A stretch of 64,000 nucleotides of DNA from DAHUXN01 sp963729815 (GCA_963729815.1 CAVSPU010000004.1:744001-808000); one strand, 5' to 3'; counted from the stretch's first letter, positions 46,301-55,348 are shown. Numbers and translations: made by a program. The notes: generated by a model not told the origin, from the letters alone.

Positions 46301-47302
46301 CACCGTAAATCCAAAGCGATTATCAACGCTCTGTGGCCGAACGAGACCCACGCGATTATCGAGCCAGCTGTTCGCATTGAGCCCATCATCGTTGTGGTAT
46401 TCATACGCTGACCCATGCAGGGAGTTCGTTCCGTGTTTTGTGATCAAATTGACCTGCCCACCCGACGAGTGGTCGAATGTTGCGTTGGGACTGCTGGTCG
46501 CCACGCGAAACTCCTGCGTACTATCGGTTGGAATCGGGATCACCGGAGCGGGCTGCGGTTCGCTCGGCGGGCCAGCATAATTGTTCGATCCTTCGAGATC
46601 GCTGGTGGCATCGCCACCGTCCAAATTGAACGTGATCTGTTCGCTGCGGGCCCCCGCCACCTGGCCGCCCAGTGTGTCGCTATTGGCTACGGGGGGAGTC
46701 ACTGCGGGCTGCAGGAACATCAGGGCGCTGGCGCTTCGCGTGAACGCAGGCAACCGTTCCAAGGCTATGCCGCCGAGCGTGGCCCCAACCGTCGAGCTCG
46801 TTGTCTGGAGTTCGGCGGAAGGCGTTTCACTCACTTCGACCGTTTGCGACGTTTCGCCGAGTTTCAGCGTGATGTTTTCAACATAAGACTTCAACACTTC
46901 CACGTGCATATCGGCGACCACTGTCGTTTGGAATCCCGTTGCGGAAACTCGCAGCGTGTATTCACCCGGGGCCACGGCTGCGAAGACATAGTGTCCGGTC
47001 GCGTCCGTAACGGTGGACTGTGTCGCGTTCGTGCCATGCTCCTCTAACGCGACGTTGGCGTTTAGTATGATTGCGTTTGAGGGATCGGTCACGGTTCCGG
47101 ATATCAAGCCCGATGTCGCTGTCTGCGCGTGCAATGGCTTCGGAGCGAGTCCGAATAGGCAAAAAAGGACAATAGCCAACAAACCGGAACGCTGAACCCA
47201 CGATGCAGCCGGTGCGAAAGCGTGCCGCCGTCCACGGCGCCGGTGCGAACCGCTCATGGGAACATGCAGGGATGCACTGCTGAAGGAAGCAGCCATCATC
47301 AT
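43310..47302 (-). CDS. Oar-like TonB-dependent receptor, intact
   Basis: A 1330-residue outer-membrane protein. After the signal sequence (ending near LHAQ) comes a carboxypeptidase-regulatory-like beta domain (SGTVTDPSNAIILNANVALEE ... APGEYTLRVSATGFQ), then the plug and a long beta-barrel ending RQLLVGLRFEF, with a terminal phenylalanine as in many outer-membrane proteins. The ATG at 47302 is chosen because AGGAGG lies five bases upstream; an in-frame ORF begins 22 codons earlier without such support. It likely imports or displays a large ligand, peptide or polysaccharide, energised by TonB. No SusD-like lipoprotein is adjacent. Confidence 0.88.
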   Translation of the reverse strand: MMMAASFSSASLHVPMSGSHRRRGRRHAFAPAASWVQRSGLLAIVLFCLFGLAPKPLHAQTATSGLISGTVTDPSNAIILNANVALEEHGTNATQSTVTDATGHYVFAAVAPGEYTLRVSATGFQTTVVADMHVEVLKSYVENITLKLGETSQTVEVSETPSAELQTTSSTVGATLGGIALERLPAFTRSASALMFLQPAVTPPVANSDTLGGQVAGARSEQITFNLDGGDATSDLEGSNNYAGPPSEPQPAPVIPIPTDSTQEFRVATSSPNATFDHSSGGQVNLITKHGTNSLHGSAYEYHNDDGLNANSWLDNRVGLVRPQSVDNRFGFTVGGPLVKNHVWFFGNYEGRRFHDQTPFSVLVPTSTLQSGILTFADCAKGFGATGNCLGGNPISYPLQSGNISTACAAGPCDPRGLGISPVIAAQLALYPTGNNSNLGDGLNTTGYTFNAPTPISENIGVVRLDYQLSNRWSVFTTYHEAAVARQGTEQVDLLTKQSVATDPIYPSFATVEVTGQLTPQLTSVTHGSYLRNWWVWNREAPTPLVPSTGITQALQLAGEGLGQSNSTAKLLADPVNINTQQARARIWDGHDWYIAQDFSWLHKSHLLQFGGSGYIWNDYHLRTDDVLGGLTSGPINYIEATGNGSGEFVNIPSAYQPTPCSSSSSVSTNCLPSNQLLSWNELYSTALGIVDRAAQVETRSGTFQPNPLGTPLYDNVHIPSFYTYFQDVWQARRSLTITAGLDWGVQLQPNEAQGKEVVMTYAGTNTPVNYYQYIQNRAAALDNGQVFNPQWALTPVNSLATPFQGAMRNTVWHDIGPRVSMAWQVPWKNRLWGDNATVIRGGYDLLFDRSSAVGEVLNPLLTGGLADVDACGGPNTSGTCTAAPTDPTNAFRLGPTASGWDGTTVAIPSPVAQSIPFSPATPNGLFLSSALDPYTVPGHSHNVTVSVERSLPNKMLIEAGFIGRMGRNLAQGIQLNAPDYMMKDAASGQTYAQAFDGVAQALRTGATVPDEPFFDNQLGLANCTGAGFSNCSTYLAAKDSLDLVNGNLGSFAQTVNNKLILFGQPSMDDFQVFEFSGTTDGGFSNYMAGYVSLNKAFSSGLQFQLNWTWSHAIGNQGTNQQYIYSMNSPYNLNLDYSSEPWDHKHTINGWFYYTLPFGTGGKFKTGSGVVNRIIGGWYTSGIYSFATGFPTCVNADGNFGAFLASDCALSSVHLYGMGSQHKVSGNYNFFSNASAVLSDLSRPALSAAGEIPYDELRTPTTWNLDFSVGKNIASTEHYKVLMSADAFNVFNLVNFRFPSLNLNLPSSFGTWNSQANTPRQLLVGLRFEF

Positions 47303-47683
47303 GTTGGCCTCCTGACGAATTTCTCGAGTCTTTTGGCTGAACACTTTGGACGTGTTCAAAGACACCATTCGGTAGTGGCTAATTACTACTTCCGGTAAGT
47401 GTTTGTCAAACCCAAAACAAAATACAGTATAAATATTGAATATAAGTGGTTCATTCCAGCTGACCGTGGATTATGGTCGCCCCTTGGGCTTTCTGATTGA
47501 ATCGCGGGAATCAGAATCTCACCATCCGATCCACTTCGATAGCCGTACTTCTTGCAGCCAGTTCCGTTTCTGAGCATCAAAATTCTGTGTGCAGGTTTGC
47601 GTATCTATCCCAGTGGCGCTAGAGGCCAAGATATCCTAAACTTCATGGTTTGCTTTCCCTGTTCGATGAAATTAAGGATGTTC
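47303..47683. promoter_or_regulatory. Divergent control region, TonB receptor and RND efflux genes
   Basis: This 381-bp gap has no credible gene. On the minus strand TTGACA (47409-47404) and TAATTA (47385-47380) with an 18-bp spacer form a plausible receptor promoter. On the plus strand TATAAA at 47428 lies 19 bp after TTGTCA, sharing the same TTTGTCAAA core, a weak candidate for the efflux genes. An inverted repeat TTCTGATT / AATCAGAA (47491-47498 and 47509-47516) lies between these and the efflux start and may be an operator. Confidence 0.45.
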
Positions 47684-48823
47684 ATGCGAACCAATCCCTA
47701 TTTACACGGACCGCGAGCGAGCGCGCTGGTCTTGCTGGCCAGCGTATTTGGCTTCGCTCTTCTGCCGGGCTGTAGCAATAAGCCTGTCGTCCACGGCGCC
47801 GGCTTTTCGTCCATGCCCGTGCAGACTCAAATTGCGAACCTTGTGGATGTCCCGGACACATCCGAATACTTGGCTACTCTGAAATCGCGGCGCTCCGCGT
47901 CCATCAACCCTCAGGTTGAGGGATGGGTCACGAAAATCTTCGTGCGCTCCGGCGAACACGTCAACCAAGGCGCGCCGCTGATGGTAATCGATCCGCGCGT
48001 TCAAGAGGCCACTGTGGACAGTCAAATCGCGGCGCGCAACGCTCAAGCGGCAACTCTCGCAAATGCCGAAGCTCAATATCAGCGCGGCCTGAAGCTTTAC
48101 CAGGCGGGAATTATCAGCAAGCAGGATTTCGACACGTATAAGACCACTTACGATGCCGCTCTCGCACAAACCAAATCGCTCGATGCGCAAGTGAATCAGC
48201 AGCGGGAAACCTTGCACTATTACACCGTTTCCGCACCGACCGACGGAATCGTCGGCGACATTCCCGTGCACGTGGGCGATCGCGTCACGAACACGACTTT
48301 GCTCACCACTGTCGATCAGCCCGGCAGTCTCGAAGCCTACCTCTATGTTCCTGTGGAACACTCATCGGATTTGCGGCTCGGCGAACCGATCGATTTGCTC
48401 GACGATTCCGGCAACGTCCTTGCCCACACCAGTGTGTTTTTTATTTCTCCGGAAGTCGACAGCACGACGCAGACCGTGCTCGCTAAAGCGATTGTGCCGA
48501 ATGCTCAGCACAAGTTCCGCACTGACGAATTCGTGAACGCACGGATTACGTGGCGAACGACCAAGGGACTCGAGGTTCCGGTGCTTGCTGTTCAGCGCCT
48601 AAATGGCCAGTTCTTCGTTTTTCTGGCCGTAAACGGATCGAAAGGAACGGTTGCGCGCCAGCAGCAGATTCAGGTCGGCGATATTATTGGGAACAATTAC
48701 GTCGTCCTCAGCGGCATCAAGCCAGGCGACCACGTCATCGTCGGGGGTTTTCAGTTTCTGATCGACGGCGTGCCCGTGAAAGAGACGATCCAGAACGCTC
48801 CTGCGACGGCGGGATCTCATTGA
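47684..48823 (+). CDS. RND efflux periplasmic adaptor lipoprotein
   Basis: A 379-residue membrane-fusion protein. The signal sequence ends with the lipobox LLPGC, so it is lipid-anchored like AcrA/MexA. The barrel-sandwich halves flank an alpha-hairpin (residues about 100-180, coiled-coil with QIAARNAQAATLANAEAQYQRG). The DGIVGDIPVHVGDRV segment and the terminal beta-barrel and membrane-proximal domains follow. The ATG at 47684 has AAGGA five bases upstream. The pump gene starts 78 bases later. No outer-membrane channel gene is adjacent, so a shared TolC-like protein is presumably used. Confidence 0.92.
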   Translation: MRTNPYLHGPRASALVLLASVFGFALLPGCSNKPVVHGAGFSSMPVQTQIANLVDVPDTSEYLATLKSRRSASINPQVEGWVTKIFVRSGEHVNQGAPLMVIDPRVQEATVDSQIAARNAQAATLANAEAQYQRGLKLYQAGIISKQDFDTYKTTYDAALAQTKSLDAQVNQQRETLHYYTVSAPTDGIVGDIPVHVGDRVTNTTLLTTVDQPGSLEAYLYVPVEHSSDLRLGEPIDLLDDSGNVLAHTSVFFISPEVDSTTQTVLAKAIVPNAQHKFRTDEFVNARITWRTTKGLEVPVLAVQRLNGQFFVFLAVNGSKGTVARQQQIQVGDIIGNNYVVLSGIKPGDHVIVGGFQFLIDGVPVKETIQNAPATAGSH

Positions 48824-48901
48824 CAACAGATACCAGGGTCATTTTCCGGAGTTCGCGGGATAGCTTTCCATTGCGCGCTTGCCGGAATCAGGAGTTGAAG
48901 C

Positions 48902-51900
48902 GTGTTCGTTGATTTCTTCATCCGACGGCCAATTTTTGCCACGGTCTGCGCCCTGATTATCATTCTAGGCGGAGCGGTCGCCATTCCCACGCTTCCCATT
49001 GCCCAATTTCCAAATCTCGCCCCGCCGCAGGTTACCGTCACCAGCGCCTATACGGGCGCGGACGCGGAAACGGTGGAATCGGCGGTCACGATCCCGCTGG
49101 AGCGCTCGATCAATGGCGTTGAGGGGCTGAAGTACATCACATCGAGCAGTGGCAATGATGGTTTGAGCACGATCACCGCCACCTTCGATGTTTCGCGCGA
49201 TCCGGATCTCGCTGCCGTCGATGTCCAGAATCGCGTGCAGGCTGCTGTGGGCCTCCTGCCTGCACAGGTCAATGCCAACGGCGTGACGATCACCAAAGGC
49301 CTGAGCGGCTTCGTCTTCGCCGCTGCGTTTTATTCCGACAACAACAAGTACAACAGCCTGTTCATCAGCAACTACGTCGATGTGTATGTCAGCGACGCCG
49401 TCAAGCGGGTGCCTGGCGTCGCCAACGTTCAGATTTTCGGCGAACGCGAATACGCCATGCGCCTCTGGCTTGACCCCAATCGGTTGGCCGCCCGCGGCCT
49501 CACGGCTACTGACGTTCTCAGTGCTCTCAACGAACAGAACGTCCAGGTTGCCGCAGGTCAGGTCGGGCAGTCGCCCGCGCCAAGTAATCAAGCGTTCCAG
49601 ATCAGTGTCCGCGCCATGGGGCAACTCACCGATCCGGCCCAATTTGATAACATCATTCTGAAAACCGGGACCGACGGCACTCTTGTGCGCGTGAAGGACG
49701 TCGGTTACTCCGAACTGGGTGCGCAGGATTACAGCAGCAATCTGATCATCAACGGCCATGAAGCCATCGGCCTCGCGGTCATCCAGCTTCCCAACGCCAA
49801 TGCACTCCAGGTCGATGAGCTTGCCAAGGCCGAGCTCGAAAAGCTGGCTCCGAATTTCCCGGCGGGATTGAAATACGATTTCGCGTTTGATACGACGACG
49901 GCGGTGAGCGAAGGAATCCGCGATGTGCTCACGACGCTCCTCGAAGCGATTCTGCTCGTCATCGCCGTCATTTTCATCTTCCTTCAGGATTGGCGGAGCA
50001 CCTTTATTCCCGCGATCACGATTCCGGTTTCGCTGGTGGGCACGTTCATTTTCGTCAAGCTGCTGGGCTTCTCGATTAACACGCTCACGCTGTTCGGGAT
50101 TACGCTCGCCACAGGCTTGGTCGTCGACGACGCCATTGTCGTCATCGAGAATGTTCAGCGGCACATCACCGAAGGGCTTTCCGAACCGCACAGAGCGGCA
50201 TCCGTCGCTATGGGCGAAGTTGCTGGCGCGGTTGTCGCCACTTCGCTCGTACTCGTGTCCGTATTCGTTCCGGTTGCGCTCTTTCCCGGGACTACAGGCA
50301 TCCTCTTCCGCCAATTCGCTCTGACGATCGCATTCTCGGTCGCGATTTCTGCATTCAACGCCCTTACGCTTACGCCCGCTCTGTCGGCCATTTTTCTCGG
50401 CCACGAAAAACAGGGGCGGTTCAGTAAGCGCGTCTTCACGCCCTTTAATCGCTTGATCTCCGGGGGCACAAGTCTCTACCGCCGGACTCTCCGTCACCTT
50501 TTCAATTGGAAATTCGTCACCGCGCTCGCTTTCTTGGCGCTTGCCGCGACGACTTATTGGGTTTTCACAAAGGTGCCTCGCGGCTTCGTTCCCACCGAGG
50601 ATCAAGGCTATATGATGATTACCGTGCAAGCGCCTCCGGCTGCTTCACTCGAGTACACGTCGGACATCTGCCGTCAAGTCGAGACCATCCTCGACCACCA
50701 GCCCGAAGTTCAGGATGTCTTTTCCATCGCTGGCTTCAGTTTTTCCGGCGCGGCTTCGAATTTCGGCATTGTTTTTGTGAATTTGAAGCCCTTTGCCGTC
50801 CGTAAAGGAGCCAATGATTCCTCGGCGGCCATTGTCGCCCGTTTGCGCGGGCCATTCTTCGCCATCCCCGGCGCGATCGTGGTGCCCTTCGAACCTCCGG
50901 CAGTTCAGGGACTCGGGCAGTTTGGCGGTTTCCAGTTCGAAGTGGAGGATCAAGCCGCCGCATCCCTGCAGGAACTTCAGGACGCAACAGGCAAATTGGT
51001 GAAGGCCGGGAACACCGACCCGAAACTTTCAGGCCTATTCAGCAGCTTCACAGCCAACGATCCGCAATTCGTCGTCAATATCGATCGGAACACGGCGAAG
51101 AGCCTGAACATTCCGCTCTCGCAAATCACCGACGCATTGCAGGTCTTTCTCGGCTCGGTCTATGTCAACAATTTCACGTTCAACAATCGTTCCTACCGTG
51201 TCTACCTTCAGGCGGCGCAGCAATTCCGTTCGCATCCCGACGACATTAACCAGTTCTACGTCCGCTCAAATTCCGGCGAGATGGTGCCTCTCGACAATCT
51301 CGTGAAAATCACGCAGACCGCGAATCCCCAGGTCATCACACACTATAATCTTTTCCGTTCGGCGGAGATCGATGGCTCGGCCGCGCCGGGCCAAAGCTCC
51401 GGCACCGCCATCGATGAAATGCAGGCTCTCGCGGCGAAAGTCCTGCCGCGCGGAATGTCCTATGAATGGTCGGGCTTATCGCTGGAGGAAATTCAGTCCG
51501 GCGGCAAATCCGCCGCTCTCTTCGGCCTCGGCTTGCTTGTCGTCTATCTCACGCTCGCTGCGCAGTACGAAAGCTTTTCGCTGCCGTTCATTGTGCTGAT
51601 GGCCGTGCCCATGGCGATGCTGGGCGCACTGCTTTTGCAAGCGTCGCGCGGGCTGATCAACGACGTTTATTGCCAAATCGGCATGGTCATGCTGATCGGC
51701 CTCTCGAGCAAGAACGCCATCCTCATCGTCGAGTTTGCCGAGCAGCTCCGCGAAAAGGGCATGACCCTCTACGACGCCGCGATTGAAGCCGCGCGTATTC
51801 GCTTGCGTCCTATCTTGATGACGTCGTTCGCGTTCTTGCTCGGCGTCCTGCCTCTCGTGCTGGCCACGGGCGCGGGCGCGGCGGGGCGCAAATCGGTCGG

Positions 51901-52048
51901 CACAACGGTCTTCGGAGGCATGCTCTTCGCCACTTCGCTGAATTTGATCTTCATTCCCGTTCTCTACGTCATCGTCAAAGGGATGCGGCTTCGCGGCGCG
52001 GGACAAACTCCTTCCGGGCCTGCCGAGCCTTCTTCTGTTAAACCGTGA
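48902..52048 (+). CDS. RND multidrug efflux permease (AcrB/MexB type, HAE-1)
   Basis: A 1048-residue proton-driven inner-membrane pump. It begins FVDFFIRRPIFATVCALIIILGG as in AcrB. TM4 carries the proton-relay pair D409-D410 (GLVVDDAIVVIENV), and the TM10 lysine K937 is in GLSSKNAILIVEF. The two large periplasmic loops are complete. The start is GTG with AGGAG seven bases upstream. It forms an operon with the adaptor gene. The exported compounds cannot be told from the sequence. Confidence 0.95.
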   Translation: MFVDFFIRRPIFATVCALIIILGGAVAIPTLPIAQFPNLAPPQVTVTSAYTGADAETVESAVTIPLERSINGVEGLKYITSSSGNDGLSTITATFDVSRDPDLAAVDVQNRVQAAVGLLPAQVNANGVTITKGLSGFVFAAAFYSDNNKYNSLFISNYVDVYVSDAVKRVPGVANVQIFGEREYAMRLWLDPNRLAARGLTATDVLSALNEQNVQVAAGQVGQSPAPSNQAFQISVRAMGQLTDPAQFDNIILKTGTDGTLVRVKDVGYSELGAQDYSSNLIINGHEAIGLAVIQLPNANALQVDELAKAELEKLAPNFPAGLKYDFAFDTTTAVSEGIRDVLTTLLEAILLVIAVIFIFLQDWRSTFIPAITIPVSLVGTFIFVKLLGFSINTLTLFGITLATGLVVDDAIVVIENVQRHITEGLSEPHRAASVAMGEVAGAVVATSLVLVSVFVPVALFPGTTGILFRQFALTIAFSVAISAFNALTLTPALSAIFLGHEKQGRFSKRVFTPFNRLISGGTSLYRRTLRHLFNWKFVTALAFLALAATTYWVFTKVPRGFVPTEDQGYMMITVQAPPAASLEYTSDICRQVETILDHQPEVQDVFSIAGFSFSGAASNFGIVFVNLKPFAVRKGANDSSAAIVARLRGPFFAIPGAIVVPFEPPAVQGLGQFGGFQFEVEDQAAASLQELQDATGKLVKAGNTDPKLSGLFSSFTANDPQFVVNIDRNTAKSLNIPLSQITDALQVFLGSVYVNNFTFNNRSYRVYLQAAQQFRSHPDDINQFYVRSNSGEMVPLDNLVKITQTANPQVITHYNLFRSAEIDGSAAPGQSSGTAIDEMQALAAKVLPRGMSYEWSGLSLEEIQSGGKSAALFGLGLLVVYLTLAAQYESFSLPFIVLMAVPMAMLGALLLQASRGLINDVYCQIGMVMLIGLSSKNAILIVEFAEQLREKGMTLYDAAIEAARIRLRPILMTSFAFLLGVLPLVLATGAGAAGRKSVGTTVFGGMLFATSLNLIFIPVLYVIVKGMRLRGAGQTPSGPAEPSSVKP

Positions 52049-52139
52049 TTCATTGGCCGAAAGCTTTTTCAGCGGCTCCATTAGCTAGCGCGGCCCACGC
52101 ATTTCGCCGCTCGTTGTAGAATGGCCTCTGGAGGCATGC

Positions 52140-52544
52140 ATGCCCGATTACACCGCTGCGCACGCCCGCGCCGGAATCGATGCCAAACTTCCGCCGCTCG
52201 AAACCTGGCCGAATCACTTTCCCGGCTATGAGATCACCGTTCGTTTCCCGGAGTACACTTCCGTCTGCCCGAAGACTGGCCTGCCCGATTACGGCACCAT
52301 CACGATTCAATACCAGCCGCGAAAAGTGTGCCTCGAACTCAAGGCCCTCAAAATGTATCTCCTCGCGTACCGCGACCTGGGAATCTTTTACGAGAATGCT
52401 GTCAATCGCATGCTTCGCGACGTCCTCGCGGCCACCAAACCTGCCTGGTGCGTCGTCCGCGGCGAATTCACGCCGCGCGGCGGGCTGTATACCAACGTCG
52501 AGGCGCGCTGGCCCCATCGACACATTTCCCGCCCTCGACCGTAG
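52140..52544 (+). CDS. queF: NADPH-dependent 7-cyano-7-deazaguanine reductase
   Basis: Reduces preQ0 to preQ1 in queuosine synthesis. The 134-residue protein is the short unimodular type. The nucleophile C43 and acid D50 lie in SVCPKTGLPDYG, with the same seven-residue spacing as in the B. subtilis enzyme; the CLELKALKMYLLAYRDLGIFYENAVNR helix and FTPRGGLYTNV follow. A GGAGG site precedes the ATG. No other queuosine genes are nearby. Confidence 0.95.
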   Translation: MPDYTAAHARAGIDAKLPPLETWPNHFPGYEITVRFPEYTSVCPKTGLPDYGTITIQYQPRKVCLELKALKMYLLAYRDLGIFYENAVNRMLRDVLAATKPAWCVVRGEFTPRGGLYTNVEARWPHRHISRPRP

Positions 52545-52606
52545 ACTTTCCCTCCCGGCTTGGCGATAATGCTCCAGCCTTGGCCGAGATATTTTGAGGA
52601 GAAACG

Positions 52607-53482
52607 ATGACCGATTCGCCGGATGCCCCGTCTCGCAACACCGCGTTGCCTCCTCCGGAATCGTATCCGTACACGCCGCGATGGATCATCCTCGCGTTTC
52701 TCGTGGTTTTCGCGCTGATTGGCTATTTGCTTTACACGCTTTATGCGCAGCGCGATCAAATGAGCCAGTCATTCGACGCCGCCACAAAGCGCGCCAGCGT
52801 TCTCGCCGCCGAGGTCGACAAGACAAACGCGTCGATCAGCGATCTGAAATCCGACCTCCAGGTCACCGCGCAGAAGCTTGGCCTCACCGAAGATGAGCTT
52901 GCTCACGCTCGCGCCTTGTCTCAATCCATTCGCATGGAGCAGGCCGCCAGCGCGCAAAAGCTTCGCCAGCAGATCGGCCAGGTACAGCAGCAGACTGCCA
53001 GTCAGATTGGACAGGTTTCGGCGGACCTCAATGGCACGAAGAGCGACGTGGCCGCGACGCAAAAGGATTTGGCTGATACCAAGAACAAATTGACCAGCAC
53101 GATCGGCGATCTCAATGTCCAGAGTGGCCTCATTGCCAGCAACCACGAAGAGGTGGAAGAACTCAAGCGCCTGGGTGAACGGAACATCTACGAATTCAAC
53201 CTTCCCAAAGCGAAGAGGCCCCAGCACGTCGGTCCCATCCAACTCCTGCTTCGCAAGGCCGACACCAAGCATTTCACATACACGGTCGATGTCATCGTCG
53301 ACGACAAGCACATCGAGAAAAAGGACAAAACGCTCGAGGAACCAGTCCAGTTTTACACGCAGGGTAGCCACGTTCCCTATGAGATTGTCGTGTACACGAT
53401 CACAAAGAACCGCGTGACCGGATACCTTTCGACACCCAAAGAGACGGCGCCCTCAAGCCCGTCGAATCCGCCAGGCCAATAG
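52607..53482 (+). CDS. Membrane-anchored coiled-coil protein of unknown function
   Basis: A 291-residue protein. A Pro-rich cytoplasmic start (residues 1-24) is followed by one membrane helix (26-47), a long predicted coiled coil rich in Gln, Asp, Lys and Thr (about 50-190), and a beta-rich C-terminal domain (about 195-275) starting NIYEFNLPKAKRPQHVGPIQLLLRK. A Pro/Ser tail ends it. GAGGAG precedes the ATG. I recognise no named family. It may be cotranscribed with the next secreted protein. Confidence 0.7.
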   Translation: MTDSPDAPSRNTALPPPESYPYTPRWIILAFLVVFALIGYLLYTLYAQRDQMSQSFDAATKRASVLAAEVDKTNASISDLKSDLQVTAQKLGLTEDELAHARALSQSIRMEQAASAQKLRQQIGQVQQQTASQIGQVSADLNGTKSDVAATQKDLADTKNKLTSTIGDLNVQSGLIASNHEEVEELKRLGERNIYEFNLPKAKRPQHVGPIQLLLRKADTKHFTYTVDVIVDDKHIEKKDKTLEEPVQFYTQGSHVPYEIVVYTITKNRVTGYLSTPKETAPSSPSNPPGQ

Positions 53483-53548
53483 CTTCGCTTGCAAATTCGC
53501 ACTCCGGAGCGAATTGCCGACGCCGTCCGGAATGAAACGGAGCGCACC

Positions 53549-55348
53549 ATGAATCTTTCGAAAGTGACGCAAACCGGCCTTGGCGTACTCAATATAGCGC
53601 GTTCCATCTCCCAAAGGGCAGCGCGTACGGCCCCTCTCCTCATCGCCTCTCTTGTACTTTTTGCCGCGCCCGTGTTCGCTCAGGCGAATTCGCTGGTTGA
53701 TCGTCTTCCGCCCGACACTTGGGCCTACATCAATTGGCACGGGATAACGTCCCTAAATTCCGTTCGCGGCACAAACTCTCTCCTCCGTCTCTGGAACGAC
53801 CCTTCCTTTGCGGTGCTTCGGGAACATTTCGCCGCCCACATTTCTCAAGGTGGGCGTCAAAGCAGTCCCCAGGCGGCGCAAATGGCGCAGGAGCAAATCA
53901 AAGAAATCCTGTCTGCCCTTGAGAATCCGGCTGTTCTCGGTTTCCTTAATCGTCCCGCGGGGGGCGCCGGGCAAGGGGCGATGAATTCCATGGGTTTGTT
54001 TCTCGTTTACGACGCCACCGGAAAGCTGGACATTGTCAACGAACTGCGCCACGAGCGCGATACGAACTCCGCCGAACCGGTGGAGCGGACGCCGTTGCCG
54101 GTCGGAGACGTGACTGCCGAAAAGGTTGTTTCGAACGGCCATGCTTCTTATGATGTCCAGGTCGGTTCCTATTTCATTTACACCGATACCTTCGCAGCCC
54201 TGGAGGAACTGGTTCCTCGCTTTGCGGCCTCGCATCCGCCTTTGTCTTCATTCGAGCAGTCGCCGGATATTCCGTCCGCCTGCCGCAATGGCTCCCAGTC
54301 TTCCGCCTTGGATTTATTCGTGCTTCCATCGAGGTTTCACGCGCCAGCGACTCCTTCGAACCCGGATTTCGATATCCATGCCTTCACGAGCTCGCTGCAT
54401 CTCGACCACATCCATGCGGTCTGCGGCCGCATGAGTTTTGACCGGGAAGTCACGCGCTGGCACGGCGTCATTCTCGGCGACACATCGCAGGGCAGCATTT
54501 TGGACATTTTTGGCGACAACCGCGATTCCTTTGCAACATTGCCCTTGGCTCCGTCCGGCTCCTCGTTCCAATGCTCGGTCCTGAATTTCGCCGCGTTCTA
54601 CAATATTTTCTTCAACGCGATCACCGCGGCCCTGCCCAGCAATAAAGCGGCAGTGGTAATGGGGATGACCGCCTTTCTTTCTTCCACCTGGGGAATGCCT
54701 CCCGATCAAGCCTTTGGTTTGTTCACTGGCGAGTTCGCCTCCATCCATCCGGATCCAGCGACAGACCCTGGCGACACCATCTATGCCATAACGATCCACA
54801 GTCCCGAGAAGCTTCTTACGATCTTGCAGCACGTATACCCTGGCGAGCAGGCAGCAGTGAAGCAGGACGGAGACACCACGTACCTCACAGTCGCTCTACC
54901 AGGTTCACCTGTTGCAACGTCGGATCCACCGGCCGCTCCTCCTGCGATTTACTTCGCGCTGACGCCGAACATGCTGGTCGTCTCCAAGCAACGGGATCGC
55001 GTCCGCGATGCTGTCGCTCGGCTGCATTCCTCGCCCGATTCCGCGGCGGCGGATTTGCTGTCTCATAACCCTGACTTCCTGAGAGCTCGCGCCACCTTGC
55101 CGCCGAAATTGGATGGTTTGTCCTACGCGAATTTTGCGAGCTACAATTGGCAGAAGGTTTTTGCGGACATCGAGAAAAGCATCAACGAACAAGTCCAAGC
55201 GGCTGCAAAAAGGGAGAAAGTAGCGCCGCAGCCGATGGATTGGGTTCAAGGATTCGATCCAAGCGTCATTTCCCATTACCTTCATTTCTCCGTTGGCGGC
55301 GCATGGAAAGATTCGAGCGGCATTTACTTCGATTCCTACATCCAATAA
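53549..55348 (+). CDS. Secreted protein, possibly DUF3352-like
   Basis: A 599-residue protein with a late signal peptide (about 27-45, ending VFAQA) and a mature part beginning RLPPDTWAYINWHG, a form seen in DUF3352-type proteins, which monitor a threshold-like value in the envelope. Repeated hydrophobic strands and Pro/Ser linkers follow; I see no catalytic motif. ATG at 53549 is preferred because it gives the signal sequence. The DUF3352 link is a weak similarity by eye only. Confidence 0.55.
   Translation: MNLSKVTQTGLGVLNIARSISQRAARTAPLLIASLVLFAAPVFAQANSLVDRLPPDTWAYINWHGITSLNSVRGTNSLLRLWNDPSFAVLREHFAAHISQGGRQSSPQAAQMAQEQIKEILSALENPAVLGFLNRPAGGAGQGAMNSMGLFLVYDATGKLDIVNELRHERDTNSAEPVERTPLPVGDVTAEKVVSNGHASYDVQVGSYFIYTDTFAALEELVPRFAASHPPLSSFEQSPDIPSACRNGSQSSALDLFVLPSRFHAPATPSNPDFDIHAFTSSLHLDHIHAVCGRMSFDREVTRWHGVILGDTSQGSILDIFGDNRDSFATLPLAPSGSSFQCSVLNFAAFYNIFFNAITAALPSNKAAVVMGMTAFLSSTWGMPPDQAFGLFTGEFASIHPDPATDPGDTIYAITIHSPEKLLTILQHVYPGEQAAVKQDGDTTYLTVALPGSPVATSDPPAAPPAIYFALTPNMLVVSKQRDRVRDAVARLHSSPDSAAADLLSHNPDFLRARATLPPKLDGLSYANFASYNWQKVFADIEKSINEQVQAAAKREKVAPQPMDWVQGFDPSVISHYLHFSVGGAWKDSSGIYFDSYIQ

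Noticed and set aside
43310..47302. SusC/SusD-type polysaccharide utilisation locus
   Set aside because: No SusD-like lipoprotein or glycoside hydrolase with assignable active site is present; the receptors are of the Oar type.
47386..47580. A 64-codon open frame in the receptor-efflux gap
   Set aside because: No ribosome-binding site or family match; it overlaps the predicted promoters.
48965..50629. A 554-codon open frame on the minus strand opposite the RND pump gene
   Set aside because: The plus strand encodes a well-conserved AcrB-type pump with all key residues; the antisense product is charged and featureless.
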